The position numbers and the translations under genes are program-made. Below the pieces are notes generated by a model, which was given only the letters and a program-made list of their open reading frames with translations, was not told where the DNA came from and searched no databases. A DNA stretch of 64,000 nucleotides from CAWCDJ01 sp963836015 (GTDB lineage Bacteria; Acidobacteriota; Terriglobia; Bryobacterales; Bryobacteraceae): the NCBI GenBank assembly GCA_963836015.1, contig CAWIIF010000001.1:62001-126000 (forward strand), read 5' to 3'. How positions within the stretch are numbered: the first letter of the stretch is position 1; the number at the start of each line of letters is the position of its first letter. This document shows, in pieces, positions 61,866 to 64,000 of the stretch.

Positions 61866-62204
61866 TTGAAACTCCCACGCCCGGAGCTGGCGGTCGTCGA
61901 TATCGTGAAGCTTCGGGACTACTGCCTCGATCCTGTGCACGAGTTCGGAAAGCACAAAGCCCGCGTGTTTGACGCTGCGCTGGGATTGACCAAGGCGGAC
62001 GCGTCGTGGCTGCGGAACCGCTTGCTCGAAGCAGTCTTCGCAGATGCGGAATGGGCGGCGGACACGTCGTATGGGACGCTGTACGTGATAGACTTTGAGT
62101 TACGGACTTCTGTTGGCCTCGCCCCCGTTCGGAGCGGGTGGATCGTCCGGAGCGGCGAAAACTTTCCGCGGCTCACCACCTGCTATGTGAAGAGGAACCT
62201 TTGA
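61866..62204 (+). CDS. DUF6883 protein
   Basis: 112 residues from a TTG at 61866, three bases after the permease stop. Signature segment: IVKLRDYCLDPVHEFGKHKA, RVFDAALGLTKADASWLRNR and the C-terminal VRSGENFPRLTTCYVKRNL. As I recall, such proteins or domains occur in short gene pairs and as C-terminal domains of toxin-like proteins, with fixed Lys, His and Arg residues (KHKARVF, TCYV) suggestive of a nuclease-like fold. The biochemical role is unknown. Paired with the DUF4926 gene two bases downstream. Confidence 0.72.
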   Translation: MKLPRPELAVVDIVKLRDYCLDPVHEFGKHKARVFDAALGLTKADASWLRNRLLEAVFADAEWAADTSYGTLYVIDFELRTSVGLAPVRSGWIVRSGENFPRLTTCYVKRNL

Positions 62205-62206
62205 CC

Positions 62207-62419
62207 ATGCCTGTTCCCCCTTTGTTGGCGCCCGTGGCGCTCCTGGTCGATCTCCCCGACCGCGGACTTAGCCGCGGCCAGATGGGGACGGTCGTGGAGC
62301 ATCTGGCGGAAGGGGCCGTGCTGGTCGAGTTCGCTGACGACGAGGGCCAAACCTACGCCATGGTCGACCTTAAACCCGATCAGTTGGTAGTCTTGCACCG
62401 CCGCTTCCGCGCGGCTTGA
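62207..62419 (+). CDS. DUF4926 protein
   Basis: 70 residues, an SH3-like small beta protein: VALLVDLPDRGLSRGQMGTV, VEHLAEGAVLVEFADDEGQT, YAMVDLKPDQLVVLHRR. AAGAGGAA precedes its ATG. The family is small, soluble and often encoded directly after a DUF6883 gene, as here, which would fit an immunity or antitoxin partner; this is inference from gene order, not from known activity. Confidence 0.75.
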   Translation: MPVPPLLAPVALLVDLPDRGLSRGQMGTVVEHLAEGAVLVEFADDEGQTYAMVDLKPDQLVVLHRRFRAA

Positions 62420-62430
62420 CAGCCTGATTC

Positions 62431-64000
62431 ATGAAGATTAGCAACACAAGCATACGCAATATCGCCATCATCGCCCATGTGGACCATGGGAAGACCACTC
62501 TGGTCGATGCCATGCTCAACCAGAGCGGCATTTTCCGCGTCAACGAAGAACACGTTGAACGCGTTATGGATTCGAACGATCTCGAACGCGAGCGCGGCAT
62601 CACGATTCTCGCCAAAATCACCGGCGTGCGCTATCACGGGGTGAAGATCAACATCGTGGATACGCCCGGCCATTCGGATTTCGGCGGCGAGGTGGAGCGC
62701 GCCCTCAAGATCGTGGACGGCGTGATGCTGCTGGTGGACGCGAGCGAAGGCCCCCTGCCGCAGACACGCTACGTGCTTTCGAAGGCGCTCGAAGCGCATC
62801 TTCCGCCGATTGTCGTGATCAACAAGATCGACCGGCCCGATGCGCGCGTCCAGGAAGTGCTGAACGAGGTGTACGACCTGTTCATCGACCTGGACGCCAC
62901 GGAGGACCAGCTCGATTTTCCGGTGCTCTACACGATCGCCAAGAGCGGAATCGCCAAGAAGACGATGGACGATCCGTCGACGACCCTGCGGCCGCTGTTC
63001 GATGCCATCGTGGAGCACATCCCGCCGCCGGTCGGCGATGCGGATGGCGTGCTGCAAATGCTGATCGCGAACCTGGACTACAGCGACTATCTCGGGCGGC
63101 TGGGGATCGGGCGCGTCTTCAACGGCACCCTGAAATACGGAGATATGGTAGCCATCGCCAAACGCGACGGATCGATGCACACCACCAAGATCACGAAGCT
63201 CTATTCGTTCGAGGGCCTCAAACGGGTGGATGAAACCACCGGCCTGCAGGGCGACATCCTGGCAATCGCCGGCGTGGAAGGCATCACCATCGGGGAAACC
63301 GTCACCAGCGCGGAGACGCCCGACCCGCTGCCCCAGATCCAGATCGACGAGCCGACCATCGCCATGGCGTTCACTATTAACACCTCGCCGTTCGCGGGCA
63401 AGGAAGGGCAATGGGTGACGTCGCGGAACCTGCGAGAGCGGCTGGAAAAAGAGCTGCTGACGAATGTTTCGATCCGGGTGGAGGAACTGGGCCACGACAC
63501 GTTCAAGGTGATGGGCCGCGGCGAGCTGCAACTGGCCATCCTCATCGAGATGATGCGGCGGGAAGGCCACGAGCTGGCCGTCGGGAAGCCGGAGATCATC
63601 ACCCGGACCGTCAAGGGAAAAGTGCAGGAGCCGCTGGAGCTGCTCATTATCGACTGCCCGGAGAACTTTCTCGGGGTAGTGATCGAGAAGCTCGGGGCGC
63701 GCAAGGGCAAGATGACCAAGATGGTGAACCACGGCTCGGGGCGCGTGCGACTGGAATTCCACGTACCCTCGCGCGGCCTGATCGGGTTGCGCAGCGAGAT
63801 CCTCACCGATACCCGCGGGACGGCCATCATGAACTCCCTCTTCCATGGATATATCGACTGGCAGGGTGAAATTCCGACCCGTCCCACCGGCTCGCTGGTG
63901 GCGGACCGGTCCGGCAAAGCTACCGGCTATGCGATCTTCAACCTGCAGGAGCGGGGTGAAATATTCGTCACGCCCGGCACGGAGATATACGAAGGCATGG
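62431..64000 (+). CDS. typA: Translational GTPase TypA/BipA, 3' end outside the window
   Basis: 523 residues are visible of an expected about 605. GTPase motifs: NIAIIAHVDHGKTTLVDAML (G1), RGITI (G2), DTPGHSDFGGEVER (G3), VVINKIDRPDARV (G4). Later segments typical of TypA are LGRLGIGRVFNGTLKYGDM, TSPFAGKEGQWVTSRNLRER, ELLIIDCPENFLGVVIEKLG and VPSRGLIGLRSEILTDTRGT, ending inside the C-terminal domain. It binds ribosomes, helps 50S assembly at low temperature and supports growth under stress. It begins 11 bases after the DUF4926 stop; no strong ribosome-binding site is visible before the ATG. Confidence 0.96.
   Translation, partial: MKISNTSIRNIAIIAHVDHGKTTLVDAMLNQSGIFRVNEEHVERVMDSNDLERERGITILAKITGVRYHGVKINIVDTPGHSDFGGEVERALKIVDGVMLLVDASEGPLPQTRYVLSKALEAHLPPIVVINKIDRPDARVQEVLNEVYDLFIDLDATEDQLDFPVLYTIAKSGIAKKTMDDPSTTLRPLFDAIVEHIPPPVGDADGVLQMLIANLDYSDYLGRLGIGRVFNGTLKYGDMVAIAKRDGSMHTTKITKLYSFEGLKRVDETTGLQGDILAIAGVEGITIGETVTSAETPDPLPQIQIDEPTIAMAFTINTSPFAGKEGQWVTSRNLRERLEKELLTNVSIRVEELGHDTFKVMGRGELQLAILIEMMRREGHELAVGKPEIITRTVKGKVQEPLELLIIDCPENFLGVVIEKLGARKGKMTKMVNHGSGRVRLEFHVPSRGLIGLRSEILTDTRGTAIMNSLFHGYIDWQGEIPTRPTGSLVADRSGKATGYAIFNLQERGEIFVTPGTEIYEGM

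Noticed and set aside
1..64000. CRISPR arrays, rRNA genes, riboswitches
   Set aside because: No direct-repeat array, rRNA-like segment or recognisable riboswitch element was found while reading the sequence; absence is by eye only.

Overview
The window is GC-rich, almost fully coding bacterial DNA. It most likely comes from an Acidobacteriota of the Solibacter/Bryobacterales type. That assignment is inference from gene content: a very large Oar-like TonB-dependent receptor with an N-terminal carboxypeptidase-regulatory-like domain, a PadR regulator next to an ADOP-type ABC permease, a MerR-like/TPR protein, a futalosine-type menaquinone pair and a Gram-negative envelope.

Layout. 1-2.3 kb: end of a cluster encoding a large Cys-rich Ig/PKD-like protein, a DUF1360 membrane protein and a small protein of phage-like appearance. 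2.3-7.0 kb: a six-hairpin (glycogen-debranching-like) glycosidase and a two-subunit molybdenum hydroxylase. 7.1-9.7 kb: two secreted or anchored proteins and a PP2C phosphatase. 9.8-11.8 kb: mqnP-mqnE. 11.8-15.0 kb: two epoxide-hydrolase-like enzymes and two VOC proteins. 15.2-22.3 kb: PadR/ADOP, then a scar region with an ISL3-type transposase broken by an in-frame stop, a 5'-truncated PLP enzyme, an uncharacterised Cys-containing membrane protein and a tiny Lys-rich protein. 22.4-27.3 kb: an UppS-like synthase, a regulator/membrane pair and the TonB receptor. 27.3-33.8 kb: a tight cluster of a MerR/TPR protein, a DUF2760 protein, two divergent Hsp70-like ATPases and an ICMT-like methyltransferase. 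This is the best candidate here for an undescribed system. 33.8-45.3 kb: fused anthranilate synthase, hydrolase/SDR genes, HAD phosphatase, sulfatase, MsbA-like exporter, and a GH88-GH36 pair. 45.3-54.8 kb: respiratory complex I genes in the order nuoC-D-I-J-K-L-M-N-H, without A, B, E, F or G. 55.0-62.4 kb: FAD oxidoreductase, hybrid histidine kinase, radical SAM enzyme, LolD-like ATPase with an FtsX-type permease, and a DUF6883/DUF4926 pair. typA/bipA runs off the right end.

How it fits together. mqnP/mqnE make menaquinone, which nuo-encoded complex I can reduce. UppS, the MsbA-like exporter and the Lol/FtsX-like exporter serve the envelope. The glycosidase, sulfatase, GH88, GH36 and TonB receptor point to a polysaccharide-degrading soil lifestyle.

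Two window-wide observations matter when using this annotation. First, five genes (msbA-like, nuoN, nuoM, nuoL, lolD-like) are interrupted by about 15 single-base insertions and no deletions. After removing them each gene has a length divisible by three, so they look like residual sequencing or assembly errors. Second, a short GC-rich repeat occurs three times in one orientation at gene 3' ends and supplies the stop codon or the C-terminal tail of neighbouring proteins. No tRNA, rRNA or CRISPR array was seen.
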